Of a DNA stretch of 64,000 nt, positions 48,905 through 58,727 are shown piece after piece. The stretch is from Perlucidibaca wandonensis. Its GTDB lineage: Bacteria > Pseudomonadota > Gammaproteobacteria > Pseudomonadales > Moraxellaceae. The notes below the pieces were generated by a model, which was not told where the DNA came from, did no database searches, and was given only the letters and a program-made list of their open reading frames with translations. The stretch covers positions 2,232,001 to 2,296,000 of the forward strand of contig NZ_JBHTIT010000001.1 in the NCBI RefSeq assembly GCF_042677145.1. The letters are read 5' to 3'. Numbering within the stretch: position 1 is the stretch's first letter; the number at the start of each line of letters is the position of its first letter. A program made the translations under genes and the position numbers.

Positions 48905-51900
48905 ATGCCAAAGCGTACTGATATCCAAAGCATTCTCATCATCGGCGCAGGTCCGATTGTCATTGGCCAAGCCTGCGAGTTCGATTACTCCGGCGCGCAA
49001 GCGTGTAAGGCGCTGCGTGAAGAGGGCTATCGCGTCATTCTGGTGAACTCGAACCCAGCCACCATCATGACCGACCCGTCGATGGCCGACTCGACTTATA
49101 TCGAGCCGATCACGTGGCAAACCGTTGCGCAAATTATCGAGAAAGAGCGCCCCGATGCGCTCCTGCCGACCATGGGCGGCCAGACCGCGCTGAACTGCGC
49201 GCTCGAGTTAGATGCGAAAGGCGTGTTGGCGAAATTCAATGTTGAGCTGATTGGCGCTTCGAAAGAAGCTATCCGCATGGCGGAAGACCGCAAGCTGTTT
49301 GACCAGGCTATGCGCCGTATTGGCCTCGAGTGCCCACGCGCTGGCATCGCCACCAATATGGACGAAGCCTTTGCTGTGCTCGAAACCACTGGCTTTCCAT
49401 CGATTATTCGCCCGTCGTTCACCATGGGCGGCTCCGGCGGTGGTATTGCCTACAACCGTGAAGAATTCATCGAGATTTGCGAGCGCGGCCTAGACTTATC
49501 GCCAACCAATGAATTGCTCATCGATGAGTCATTAATTGGTTGGAAAGAATATGAGATGGAAGTCGTGCGCGATCGCAACGACAACTGCATCATCGTCTGC
49601 GCCATCGAAAACTTCGACGCCATGGGCGTGCACACCGGCGATTCGATCACGGTAGCACCTGCGCAAACGCTGACCGATAAAGAATATCAAATCATGCGCG
49701 ACGCTTCTTGCGCCGTGCTGCGTGAAATCGGTGTTGAAACCGGCGGCTCCAACGTACAGTTTGGTATCAGTCCAGATGATGGCCGCATGGTCGTTATCGA
49801 GATGAACCCGCGTGTGTCGCGTTCATCGGCGCTGGCGTCAAAAGCCACTGGCTTCCCGATTGCTAAAGTCGCGGCCAAATTGGCAGTTGGTTACACCCTT
49901 GATGAGTTGAAAAATGACATCACCGGTGGTTTAACCCCGGCGTCATTTGAGCCTTCAATCGACTATATCGTCACTAAGATTCCTCGTTTCAACTTCGAGA
50001 AATTTGCCCAAGCAGAGCCACGCTTAACGACGCAGATGAAGTCGGTTGGCGAAGTCATGGCCATCGGCCGTACTTTCCAAGAGTCTTTACAGAAGGCTCT
50101 GCGCGGCCTTGAAGTTGGTGTCGATGGCTTCACGCCAATTCTCGATCCCAGCGCACCAAATGCCGAAGCCAAGCTTCGCAATGAATTGTCGAACCCAGGC
50201 CCCGAGCGTATTTGGTATATCGGTGATGCTTTCCGCATGGGGCTAAGCGTTAACGAAGTATTCCGCTTAACCGGTGTCGATCCTTGGTTCTTAGTGCAGA
50301 TCGAAGATCTGATTAAAACTGAAGCCGGTGTGACTCAGCTCGGCTTTGCCAATCTCGACCGCGATGCCATGTGGAAACTCAAGCGCAAAGGCTTTGCCGA
50401 CAGCCGCTTAGCCACGCTTATCGGTGTGTCAGAGCAAGAGCTGCGTAAGCGCCGCTGGAGCCAAGGCATTCGCCCGGTTTATAAGCGCGTCGATACCTGT
50501 GCTGCCGAGTTTGCGACTAGCACCGCCTATATGTACTCGACCTACGAAGAGACTTGCGAAGCTGAGCCAAGCAATCGCAACAAAATTATGGTGCTGGGCG
50601 GTGGTCCAAACCGTATCGGCCAGGGCATTGAGTTCGATTATTGCTGCGTCCACGCGGCATTGGCGATGCGCGAAGATGGTTATGAAACCATCATGATCAA
50701 CTGCAACCCAGAAACAGTTTCTACCGACTACGATACTTCCGATCGCCTGTATTTCGAGCCGGTCACGCTAGAAGATGTGCTTGAGATTGCTGCGCTAGAA
50801 AAGCCCAAAGGTGTGATCGTGCAATACGGTGGCCAAACGCCACTAAAATTAGCGCGCGCACTCGAGGCTGCCGGCGTACCTATCATCGGCACATCGCCAG
50901 ATGCTATTGATCGTGCAGAAGACCGTGAGCGCTTCCAGCAAATGGTTGAGCGTTTAAATCTTTTGCAGCCACCAAACCGTCTAGCGCGCTCGACAGAAGA
51001 GGGCTTGTTGCTAGCTTCGGAAGTTGGCTATCCCTTGGTTGTGCGCCCGAGCTATGTGCTTGGTGGCCGCGCCATGGAAATCGTTTTTAACGATGCTGAG
51101 CTGGCGCGTTATCTGCGCGAAGCTGTTAGCGCCTCAAATGAATCGCCGGTGCTGCTCGATCGCTTCTTAGATGATGCCATTGAGATCGATGTTGACTGCG
51201 TCAGCGACGGCACCACCGTGGTGATCGGCGGCATCATGCAGCACATCGAACAAGCCGGTATTCACTCCGGTGACTCGGCCTGTTCATTGCCGCCATATAA
51301 CCTGTCGGCTGAGCTACAAGACGTGATGCGTGAGCAAACCGTCGCTATGGCACGCGAGCTGGGTGTTATTGGCCTGATGAACGTGCAGTTTGCCGTCAAA
51401 GGCAGCGACGTCTATGTGCTCGAAGTTAACCCACGTGCATCGCGCACCGTGCCTTTTGTGTCGAAATGCATCGGTGTTTCGCTAGCCAAAGTTGCAGCGC
51501 GTTGCATGGCCGGTATGTCTTTGCAGGATCAAGGCTTCACCAAGGAAATCATCCCGAACTATTACAGCGTGAAAGAAGCGGTGTTCCCTTTCGCGAAGTT
51601 CCCTGGCGTTGATCCAATTCTTGGCCCAGAAATGAAATCCACCGGTGAGGTCATGGGCTCCGGCGCAACCTTCGCCGAGGCTTTCCACAAGGCGGTATTA
51701 GGCTCGAATGAGCGCCTGCCGACCGGTGGTCGTGTATTTTTATCAGTACGTGAGTCTGACAAGCCGCATGTCTCGCGCGTCGCTGGCGAATTGGCTGAGC
51801 TGGGCTTCTCGCTCGTTGCCACCAGCGGCACACAAGCAATACTTGCTGCGGCAGGCATTGCTTGTGAGCGTGTGAATAAAGTGACCGAAGGTCGCCCACA

Positions 51901-52120
51901 CATCGTCGACATGTTGAAGAATGGCGAAATCAACTTCATCATTAACACCACGGAAGGCAAGCAGGCGCAGGAAGACTCGTTCTCCATTCGCCGTAGCGCA
52001 TTGCAGGGTAAGGTCTACTACACGACCACGCTCAGCGGCGCCGAAGCGGTTAGTCAGTCACTGCGCTCCAAAGATGCATTAACGGTGCGTCGCTTGCAGG
52101 ATCTCCACGAGGGACTTTGA
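48905..52120 (+). CDS. carB: Carbamoyl-phosphate synthase large subunit CarB
   Basis: The 1071-residue synthetase has two tandem ATP-grasp halves, seen as two copies of the GAGPIVIGQACEFDYSG / GGGPNRIGQGIEFDYC motif, and a C-terminal MGS-like allosteric domain (residues about 940-1071). It makes carbamoyl phosphate for arginine and pyrimidine synthesis together with CarA. Its stop lies 1 bp before greA. Confidence 0.98.
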   Translation: MPKRTDIQSILIIGAGPIVIGQACEFDYSGAQACKALREEGYRVILVNSNPATIMTDPSMADSTYIEPITWQTVAQIIEKERPDALLPTMGGQTALNCALELDAKGVLAKFNVELIGASKEAIRMAEDRKLFDQAMRRIGLECPRAGIATNMDEAFAVLETTGFPSIIRPSFTMGGSGGGIAYNREEFIEICERGLDLSPTNELLIDESLIGWKEYEMEVVRDRNDNCIIVCAIENFDAMGVHTGDSITVAPAQTLTDKEYQIMRDASCAVLREIGVETGGSNVQFGISPDDGRMVVIEMNPRVSRSSALASKATGFPIAKVAAKLAVGYTLDELKNDITGGLTPASFEPSIDYIVTKIPRFNFEKFAQAEPRLTTQMKSVGEVMAIGRTFQESLQKALRGLEVGVDGFTPILDPSAPNAEAKLRNELSNPGPERIWYIGDAFRMGLSVNEVFRLTGVDPWFLVQIEDLIKTEAGVTQLGFANLDRDAMWKLKRKGFADSRLATLIGVSEQELRKRRWSQGIRPVYKRVDTCAAEFATSTAYMYSTYEETCEAEPSNRNKIMVLGGGPNRIGQGIEFDYCCVHAALAMREDGYETIMINCNPETVSTDYDTSDRLYFEPVTLEDVLEIAALEKPKGVIVQYGGQTPLKLARALEAAGVPIIGTSPDAIDRAEDRERFQQMVERLNLLQPPNRLARSTEEGLLLASEVGYPLVVRPSYVLGGRAMEIVFNDAELARYLREAVSASNESPVLLDRFLDDAIEIDVDCVSDGTTVVIGGIMQHIEQAGIHSGDSACSLPPYNLSAELQDVMREQTVAMARELGVIGLMNVQFAVKGSDVYVLEVNPRASRTVPFVSKCIGVSLAKVAARCMAGMSLQDQGFTKEIIPNYYSVKEAVFPFAKFPGVDPILGPEMKSTGEVMGSGATFAEAFHKAVLGSNERLPTGGRVFLSVRESDKPHVSRVAGELAELGFSLVATSGTQAILAAAGIACERVNKVTEGRPHIVDMLKNGEINFIINTTEGKQAQEDSFSIRRSALQGKVYYTTTLSGAEAVSQSLRSKDALTVRRLQDLHEGL

Positions 52121-52121
52121 T

Positions 52122-52598
52122 ATGCAACGTTATCCGATGACGGTTCAAGGCGCAGACGCACTAAAGGCTGAGCTCAATAAGCTGAAATTCATCGATCGCC
52201 CTGCGGTTATTGCGGCGATCGCTGAGGCGCGCGCCCACGGCGACTTGAAAGAGAACGCTGAGTATCACGCTGCGCGCGAGCAGCAGGGCTTCATTGAAGG
52301 TCGCCTGCAAGATATCGAAGGTAAGCTGTCAAATGCGCAAATTATCGATATTTTGCAGATGCCGAAAACTGGCAAGGTGATTTTTGGTGCGACAGTCGAT
52401 ATCGAAAACATCGATACCGGCGAAACCAAGACTTATCACATTGTTGGCGATGACGAAGCCGATTTTAAAATCGGTAAAATTTCAGTCAATTCACCCATTG
52501 CGCGTGGCTTGATTGGTAAGACTGAAGGCGATGAAGCGCTCATCGAGACGCCCGGCGGCACCGTCGAGTTTGAAGTCATGGCAGTTCGCTACGAATAA
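52122..52598 (+). CDS. greA: Transcription elongation factor GreA
   Basis: The 158-residue protein has the N-terminal coiled coil with acidic tip (ARAHGDLKENAEYHAAREQQGFIEGR) and a C-terminal FKBP-like domain (VDIENIDTGE, SPIARGLIGKTEGDE). It restores backtracked RNA polymerase. It begins 1 bp after carB and is probably read from the same transcript. Confidence 0.97.
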   Translation: MQRYPMTVQGADALKAELNKLKFIDRPAVIAAIAEARAHGDLKENAEYHAAREQQGFIEGRLQDIEGKLSNAQIIDILQMPKTGKVIFGATVDIENIDTGETKTYHIVGDDEADFKIGKISVNSPIARGLIGKTEGDEALIETPGGTVEFEVMAVRYE

Positions 52599-52611
52599 CG
52601 AGTAACACTCC

Positions 52612-53325
52612 ATGGCTGTTAAACGCGCACATATTCTGCAGCATGTAGTTTTTGAGGGGCCCGGCTATATTGCTGATTGGCTTTCTGCGCACGGCGCCGA
52701 AGTCAGCACAACCGCTTGGTATGACGGCAACCCTGAGCTGCCAGCACTGGACGGCATAGACTTGTTGGTCTGTCTCGGCGGGCCAATGAGTGTGCATGAC
52801 AACGAACAGTATCCATGGCTTGCCGACGAGCGCACTTTTTTGCGCGAAGCCATCACGCGTGGTGTGCCGACATTGGGCATCTGCTTAGGCGCTCAGCAAA
52901 TGAGCTTGTGCTTGGGCGGTGAGGTTAACCCTAACCCCGTGCGCGAGATTGGCTGGTTTGGCCTGTCTGGACATGCATCAACATCATCGATACCGAATGT
53001 GCTCGACGACTTATGCGTACTGCATTGGCATGGCGAATGCTTTTCGCTACCCGATGGTGCGGAGTTGTTGGCAAGCAGCAAGGCGTGCGGCGTACAAGCT
53101 GCGTTGCTTGGCGATCGCGCGTTGGCTCTGCAGTGCCATTTGGAAATCAAGCCAGATGGGCTTGAAGACTTAGTTGCTCATTGCGGTGATGAGCTTGCTG
53201 CCGGCCCTGCCGTGCAGTCGACTGAGACACTTTTGCAGTGGCCTAAAACGACTTACGAAGAAATGCATAAGACGTTAACCAAGTTGCTTTCATGGCTAAC
53301 GACCACGCGAACAAGCGACAAATAA
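52612..53325 (+). CDS. Class I glutamine amidotransferase-like protein
   Basis: The 237-residue protein carries LLVCLGGPMSVHD, the nucleophile Cys in GICLGAQQMSL, and the His in LQCHLEIKPDG, matching stand-alone GMP-synthase-like amidotransferases. Its partner synthetase or actual substrate is unknown. It lies 13 bp after greA, in the carB-greA-yhbY neighbourhood where it is not universal. Confidence 0.85.
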   Translation: MAVKRAHILQHVVFEGPGYIADWLSAHGAEVSTTAWYDGNPELPALDGIDLLVCLGGPMSVHDNEQYPWLADERTFLREAITRGVPTLGICLGAQQMSLCLGGEVNPNPVREIGWFGLSGHASTSSIPNVLDDLCVLHWHGECFSLPDGAELLASSKACGVQAALLGDRALALQCHLEIKPDGLEDLVAHCGDELAAGPAVQSTETLLQWPKTTYEEMHKTLTKLLSWLTTTRTSDK

Positions 53326-53356
53326 GCTCGCACTTAAGGTTTCAGTGCGAGCTTAT
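53322..53356. terminator. Hairpin between amidotransferase gene and yhbY
   Basis: ATAAGCTCGCACT and AGTGCGAGCTTAT form a perfect 13-bp stem with a 9-nt loop between the convergent genes. There is no strong T-run. The amidotransferase stop lies inside the 5' arm. Confidence 0.65.
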
Positions 53357-53362
53357 GAGTGC

Positions 53363-53674
53363 TTAGGTTAGCGCGCGTAACAAGTTCGAAAGTTTTGGGT
53401 CTGGACGCTTCGATGGGCGATAAAGCAAAACCAGCTTGCCAATGCTTTGAGCAATCTGCGACTGCGTAGCGCTAGCGATCTCAGTAATGACTTCGGTACG
53501 TGCTGCGCGGTCTTCACCGCCAACGCGAACTTTAATCAGCTCATGGTCTTCCAAGCGAGCGTCAATCTCTGCAAGCACCGCCTCAGTTAAACCATTGCCG
53601 CCAAGTTGTACTAGCGGGTTTAGGTGATGGCCAATTTGGCGCAAACGTTTTTTCTCAGCGGTGGACAAGCTCAC
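53363..53674 (-). CDS. yhbY: Ribosome assembly RNA-binding protein YhbY (CRS1-YhbY domain)
   Basis: The 103-residue CRM-domain protein shows KKRLRQIGHHLNPLVQLGGNGLTE and the GKLVLLYRPSK end strand with the GxxG RNA-binding surface. It associates with pre-50S ribosomes in Escherichia coli. It is divergent from rlmE, its usual neighbour in gammaproteobacteria. Confidence 0.94.
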   Translation of the reverse strand: MSLSTAEKKRLRQIGHHLNPLVQLGGNGLTEAVLAEIDARLEDHELIKVRVGGEDRAARTEVITEIASATQSQIAQSIGKLVLLYRPSKRPDPKLSNLLRALT

Positions 53675-53813
53675 GATAACCTCAGCTCTAGGGCGGTTGC
53701 CTGCATTTAGCAGGGCAAAACTCGCCGAATTCTGGTAAAAAGAGTGCCTATTCTAGCGGGTTGTCGGCGCTAGTTCCTGTTTTTCTCGCATTGTCTGTAG
53801 TGTTGTCGGTGTT

Positions 53814-54461
53814 ATGGCCACAAAAATCACAAATCGTAAGCTCTCTGGCCGTAGCAAAATCTGGATGCAAGAGCATCTTGACGACCATTATGTGCAAAAA
53901 GCTTGGCAGGATGGCTACCGTTCGCGCGCTAGCTATAAGCTTCTTGAGCTGCAGGAAAAAGATAAGCTAATTCGCCCGGGCATGAATATTTTAGACTTGG
54001 GTTCGGCGCCAGGAAGCTGGTGCCAAGTTGCGGGCCGGCTGATGGATGGTCGCGGTAAAGTTGTTGCTACTGACATTTTGCCGATGGATGCTTTGCCAGA
54101 TGTAACCTTTGTTCAGGGCGATTTTCGTGAGCAAGAAGTTAACGATGCCATCATGGCTGAGCTTAATGGCGAGCTTATGGACCTTGTAATTTGTGATATG
54201 GCCCCCAATATGTCTGGTAACACTTCGGTGGACTTGCCGCGAGCCATGTACTTATGCGAATTGGCATTAGATATGGCAGTACAAGTTCTGCGCCCGAAAG
54301 GCACTTTTGTTGTAAAGGCCTTTCATGGCGAAGGTTACGAAGAATATCGGCGAGCGATCTTGCAACACTTTGCGGTGTTGAAAGCGCGTAAGCCAGACGC
54401 CTCGCGAGCGCGTTCGCGAGAAGTATATTTAGTGGCGAGCGGACTCCGCGAGCCTAAGTGA
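53814..54461 (+). CDS. rlmE: 23S rRNA 2'-O-methyltransferase RlmE (FtsJ/RrmJ)
   Basis: This 215-residue SAM-dependent methyltransferase modifies U2552 of 23S rRNA. It has SAM motif I ILDLGSAPGSWCQVA, DMAPNMSGN, and the catalytic K-D-K-E set implied by ASYKLLEL, VICDMAP, VVKAFHGEG and SREVYLV. The ATG is at 53814. ftsH follows after 68 bp, as in Escherichia coli. Confidence 0.95.
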   Translation: MATKITNRKLSGRSKIWMQEHLDDHYVQKAWQDGYRSRASYKLLELQEKDKLIRPGMNILDLGSAPGSWCQVAGRLMDGRGKVVATDILPMDALPDVTFVQGDFREQEVNDAIMAELNGELMDLVICDMAPNMSGNTSVDLPRAMYLCELALDMAVQVLRPKGTFVVKAFHGEGYEEYRRAILQHFAVLKARKPDASRARSREVYLVASGLREPK

Positions 54462-54529
54462 TGGAGTGTCCATCGCTCTCGGCAGCTTTAAGCTGCCACA
54501 ACAAGGTCGGCTGACCTGGAGGTTGTCGC

Positions 54530-56464
54530 GTGAATGATTTCGGCAAAAACATCGTGGTGTGGTTACTGGTTGCAGGGGCACTAGCCTACGTTTTCGGTAG
54601 CTTCAATCAAAAAGCGCCTAGCGCCGCGATGAATTACAGTGACTTTGTCGCTGCAGTTGATGCAGGCGAGATTAAAAGCGTGCGCATCCAGCCTGACCTG
54701 ATCACTGGACAGCGTTCGGGTGGTGCCAAATTTGAAACTGTGCGCCCTCCCGCTGAAGACAAAGATCTGATTAATCAGCTACTACGTCAAAAAGTGACCG
54801 TAGAAGGCGCCGCTCCTGAACAGCAGGGCATGTTGTCGCAACTATTAGTTGCTGCATTCCCGATCTTGCTGATGGTCGCTTTATTTATTTTTCTATCTCG
54901 GAAAATGAGTGGCGGCATGGGTGGCGGCGGCGGTCGCGGTAACCCAATGAGCTTTGGTAAGTCACGCGCACGTCAGCTCACCGAAGATCAAATCAAAGTC
55001 ACTTTTGCCGATGTTGCCGGCTGTGACGAAGCCAAAGAAGAAGTCAGCGAAGTAGTTGAGTTCTTACGCGATCCGGGCAAATTCCAAAACCTCGGTGGCC
55101 GTATTCCTCGCGGCATTCTCATGGTAGGTCAGCCGGGCACCGGTAAAACGCTGTTAGCGAAAGCTATTGCTGGCGAAGCGAAAGTGCCATTTTTCAGCAT
55201 CTCAGGTTCAGATTTTGTCGAGATGTTTGTCGGCGTTGGCGCTAGCCGCGTGCGCGATATGTTTGAGCAGGCTAAAAAGCAGGCGCCATGCATTATTTTC
55301 ATCGATGAAATCGATGCGGTCGGCCGCCATCGCGGCGCCGGCATGGGCGGTGGTCACGATGAGCGCGAGCAAACATTGAACCAATTATTGGTTGAAATGG
55401 ATGGTTTTGAGGGCAATGAAGGTGTCATCGTCATCGCCGCTACTAACCGCCCCGATGTGCTCGATACAGCCTTGCTGCGCCCCGGTCGTTTTGACCGTCA
55501 AGTGGTTGTTGGTTTGCCGGATGTACGTGGTCGTGAGCAAATTTTGGTTGTGCACATGCGCAAAATCCCGATGGGCAATGATGTCGTACCCAACACATTG
55601 GCGCGCAGCACGCCGGGCTTCTCTGGCGCCGACTTGGCAAACTTAGTTAACGAGGCGGCGTTATTTGCCGCTCGTAGCAACCTCAAGCAAGTCAGCATGA
55701 ATGAGTTTGAGAAAGCCAAAGATAAAATCATGATGGGCGCTGAGCGCAAATCTATGGTGATGTCAGAGAAAGAAAAACTGAACACGGCGTTTCACGAAGC
55801 GGGGCATGCCATTGTCGGTCGCCTCGTTCCTGAGCATGACCCGGTTTATAAAGTCTCAATTATTCCTCGTGGCCGCGCACTCGGCGTGACCATGTTCTTG
55901 CCGGAAGAAGACCGCTACTCGATGTCTAAGCGTGGCATTGAAGGCAATATCTGCTCCTTGTTTGGCGGGCGTATTGCCGAAGAGTTGACGCTAGGCTTTG
56001 AAGGTGTGACCACTGGCGCGAGCAACGATATTCAGCGCGCAACCGAGCTTGCTCGCAATATGGTCACAAAATGGGGCTTGTCGGAGAAGCTCGGCCCATT
56101 GCTCTATGAAGAAGATGAGGGCGAGGTGTTTTTGGGCCGCTCGGTCACTCAGCACAAAAGTGTTTCCAGCCAAACAGCCATTGATATTGATATTGAAGTG
56201 CGCTCGGTGATTGATCGCTGCTATGCCAGAGCACGCGAAATGCTCGTTGAAAATCGCGACATTCTCGACTCCATGTCTGAGGCTCTGATGAAGTACGAAA
56301 CCATCGATGCGCCGCAAATCGATGACTTGATGGCGCGTCGCGAAGTGCGTCCACCAAAAGGTTGGACAGATGATGGCTCGACTGGTGGCGGCAATGCCAC
56401 AGCGCCAACTGAAGCTAAAGATGACGTTGCCGACAGCGCTACACCTGCTCCGGATGCCGTCTGA
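54530..56464 (+). CDS. ftsH: ATP-dependent zinc metalloprotease FtsH
   Basis: The 644-residue inner-membrane protease has two transmembrane helices (about 6-25 and 105-122) and an AAA domain with Walker A GQPGTGKT (family usually GPPGTGKT), Walker B IIFIDEID and pore motif FVGVG. The zinc site is FHEAGHAIVG. The GTG start is preceded by GGAGG at suitable spacing. It degrades misassembled membrane proteins and regulators such as sigma-32 and LpxC in Escherichia coli. Confidence 0.97.
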   Translation: MNDFGKNIVVWLLVAGALAYVFGSFNQKAPSAAMNYSDFVAAVDAGEIKSVRIQPDLITGQRSGGAKFETVRPPAEDKDLINQLLRQKVTVEGAAPEQQGMLSQLLVAAFPILLMVALFIFLSRKMSGGMGGGGGRGNPMSFGKSRARQLTEDQIKVTFADVAGCDEAKEEVSEVVEFLRDPGKFQNLGGRIPRGILMVGQPGTGKTLLAKAIAGEAKVPFFSISGSDFVEMFVGVGASRVRDMFEQAKKQAPCIIFIDEIDAVGRHRGAGMGGGHDEREQTLNQLLVEMDGFEGNEGVIVIAATNRPDVLDTALLRPGRFDRQVVVGLPDVRGREQILVVHMRKIPMGNDVVPNTLARSTPGFSGADLANLVNEAALFAARSNLKQVSMNEFEKAKDKIMMGAERKSMVMSEKEKLNTAFHEAGHAIVGRLVPEHDPVYKVSIIPRGRALGVTMFLPEEDRYSMSKRGIEGNICSLFGGRIAEELTLGFEGVTTGASNDIQRATELARNMVTKWGLSEKLGPLLYEEDEGEVFLGRSVTQHKSVSSQTAIDIDIEVRSVIDRCYARAREMLVENRDILDSMSEALMKYETIDAPQIDDLMARREVRPPKGWTDDGSTGGGNATAPTEAKDDVADSATPAPDAV

Positions 56465-56482
56465 TTTAACGAGCGTAGCGCA

Positions 56483-57316
56483 GTGACGCAACTACACTGC
56501 GGCGGCCGTGACCTTGATCTGTCTCGGCCTGTGGTCATGGGGGTGCTTAATGTCACCCCCGATTCATTTTCAGATGGTGGTCGTTACGTCGCTATCGATG
56601 CCGCTTTACGTCTAGCTGAGAAAATGTGCCAAGACGGTGCCGGCATTATTGATGTCGGTGGTGAAAGTACACGCCCTGGCGCTGCCCCAGTCTCCAGCAA
56701 TGAAGAGTTAGATCGGGTGATGCCAGTAGTCGAGGCCATCCATCAGCGCTTCGATGTCATTATCTCTCTCGATACCTCTACGCCGGCATTAATCACCGCA
56801 GGTGCATCTGCAGGCGCAGGCCTGATCAATGACGTGCGCGCATTGCAGCGACCTGGCGCACTGGCGGCAGCTGCAGCAACGTCACTACCTATCTGTCTTA
56901 TGCATATGCAGGGCGAGCCCGACACCATGCAGCTAAGACCGCATTACGACAGTGTTTGTGATGAGGTCATGGCGTTTTTGCGGGAACGTGCAGAGGCATG
57001 CATAAATGCAGGTATAGCCGCTGAGCGCTTGCTATACGATCCCGGCTTTGGCTTCGGCAAAACATTAAGTCACAACCTTAGTCTGCTAAAGCATTTCGAG
57101 CGCTTGCATGCGCTGGGTGGGCCATTGCTTGTGGGCATGTCTCGCAAATCTATGCTTGGCCAGGTTCTTGGTGGCGCAGCAGTCGATGCACGCGCCGCAG
57201 CTGGTTTAGCCGCAGCTGTATTGGCGGTTGAGCGTGGCGCCCGTATTATTCGTACACATGATGTTCGTGAAACAGCCGATGCCTTAGCGCTCTGGCAAGC
57301 ACAATCACAGGAATGA
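56483..57316 (+). CDS. folP: Dihydropteroate synthase FolP
   Basis: This 277-residue folate-pathway enzyme has the pterin site VMGVLNVTPDSFSDGG, DVGGESTRPGA, and the late LLYDPGFGFGKT and GMSRKSML. It starts with GTG 18 bp after ftsH. It condenses p-aminobenzoate with dihydropterin pyrophosphate and is the sulfonamide target. glmM follows after 11 bp, as in Escherichia coli. Confidence 0.95.
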   Translation: MTQLHCGGRDLDLSRPVVMGVLNVTPDSFSDGGRYVAIDAALRLAEKMCQDGAGIIDVGGESTRPGAAPVSSNEELDRVMPVVEAIHQRFDVIISLDTSTPALITAGASAGAGLINDVRALQRPGALAAAAATSLPICLMHMQGEPDTMQLRPHYDSVCDEVMAFLRERAEACINAGIAAERLLYDPGFGFGKTLSHNLSLLKHFERLHALGGPLLVGMSRKSMLGQVLGGAAVDARAAAGLAAAVLAVERGARIIRTHDVRETADALALWQAQSQE

Positions 57317-57327
57317 CAAGGAAAATC

Positions 57328-58665
57328 ATGAGCAGAAAATATTTCGGCACCGATGGTGTGCGCGGCTTGGTAGGTCAATATCCAATCACTCCTGAGTTTG
57401 CCCTGAAGCTAGGCTGGGCCGCTGGTCGTGCCATGACTGCAAATGCCGCAGGCGCATCGGTCGTAGTGGGTAAAGACACACGGCTAAGCGGTTATTTATT
57501 TGAAGCGGCCTTAGAAGCAGGCCTTTCAGCGGCTGGTGTTAGCGTGCGTTTGCTCGGGCCAATCCCAACGCCGGCAGTAGCGCATTTAACGCGCGCTTTT
57601 CATGCCAGCGCAGGCATTGTGATTTCAGCGTCACACAATCCCTATCATGACAATGGCATCAAATTTTTCGGCCCCGATGGCCGCAAGCTAGACGACGCGG
57701 TTGAGCTCAGCATTGAGTCTTGGCTCGATAAAGAAATGACCATCGATAATCCTGACTTGCTCGGCAAGGTGACGCGCCAAGAAGATGCGCGCGGTCGCTA
57801 CATCGAGTTTTGCAAATCCACATTTCCCTATCATTTAACGCTGCGTGGATTAAAAATCGTCATCGATGGTGCGCACGGCGCAACCTATCACGTCGGGCCG
57901 GCCGTTTTTGATGAGCTCGGCGCGACGGTGATTCGTCATGCCTGTGAGCCCAACGGTCAAAACATCAATGACGGTGTTGGCTCTACTCATCCTGAGTCGC
58001 TACAGCAGCGCGTATTGGCCGAAAAAGCCGATCTCGGCATTGCCTTTGATGGCGATGGCGATCGCATTGTCATGGTCGATCATCGCGGCGAAGTTATTGA
58101 TGGCGATGAGTTGCTCTACATCATGGCTTGCGAGCGCCAGCGCAGCGGGCAAGATCTTGGCGGCGTTGTTGGCACTTTGATGAGTAATTTTGGACTTGAG
58201 AAAGCCATCACCGCCCTGGGCGTTGAGTTTGTTCGCGCCAATGTTGGCGACCGTTATGTCATGGCTGCTCTCAATGAGCGCGGCTGGACTTTGGGCGGCG
58301 AGGCATCTGGGCATATTGTCTGTCTCGATAAGACGAGCACCGGCGATGCGATCGTCGCCGCGCTGCAGGTGCTGAAAGCGATAGTTGAGAGTGGTAAGTC
58401 GTTGGCTGACTTGAAGTCTGGCATGAGCAAGTTTCCGCATCAGCTCATCAATGTGCGCTTGGCAGAGCGTGTTGATGTGATGAGCAAGGAAAGCGTGCAA
58501 AAAGCCATCGCCGATGCTGAGCAGCAGTTGGCTGGTCAGGGGCGTGTGTTGCTGCGCGCATCTGGCACCGAGCCGGTAATTCGGGTCATGGTGGAAGGCC
58601 AAAATGCACCATTAGTGCAGGCGCTTGCAGAATCTCTTGCTGAGACCGTGCGCAACTGCTTGTAA
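57328..58665 (+). CDS. glmM: Phosphoglucosamine mutase GlmM
   Basis: The 445-residue enzyme converts glucosamine-6-phosphate to glucosamine-1-phosphate for cell-wall precursors. It shows YFGTDGVRGLVG, the phosphoserine loop SASHNPYHDNGIKFF, the metal loop DGDGDR and the late RASGTEP. The ATG at 57328 has AAGGA upstream; an in-frame ATG at 57313 overlaps the folP stop. Confidence 0.96.
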   Translation: MSRKYFGTDGVRGLVGQYPITPEFALKLGWAAGRAMTANAAGASVVVGKDTRLSGYLFEAALEAGLSAAGVSVRLLGPIPTPAVAHLTRAFHASAGIVISASHNPYHDNGIKFFGPDGRKLDDAVELSIESWLDKEMTIDNPDLLGKVTRQEDARGRYIEFCKSTFPYHLTLRGLKIVIDGAHGATYHVGPAVFDELGATVIRHACEPNGQNINDGVGSTHPESLQQRVLAEKADLGIAFDGDGDRIVMVDHRGEVIDGDELLYIMACERQRSGQDLGGVVGTLMSNFGLEKAITALGVEFVRANVGDRYVMAALNERGWTLGGEASGHIVCLDKTSTGDAIVAALQVLKAIVESGKSLADLKSGMSKFPHQLINVRLAERVDVMSKESVQKAIADAEQQLAGQGRVLLRASGTEPVIRVMVEGQNAPLVQALAESLAETVRNCL

Positions 58666-58727
58666 GCCGTCGTCGGCTTCGCTAGTATTGCCGACCTCGC
58701 GAGGCCGGCCTGCCAAGGAATATGTTT

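Noticed and set aside
58000..58602. 200-residue open frame opposite glmM
   Set aside because: Antisense to glmM with no start signal and no motifs.
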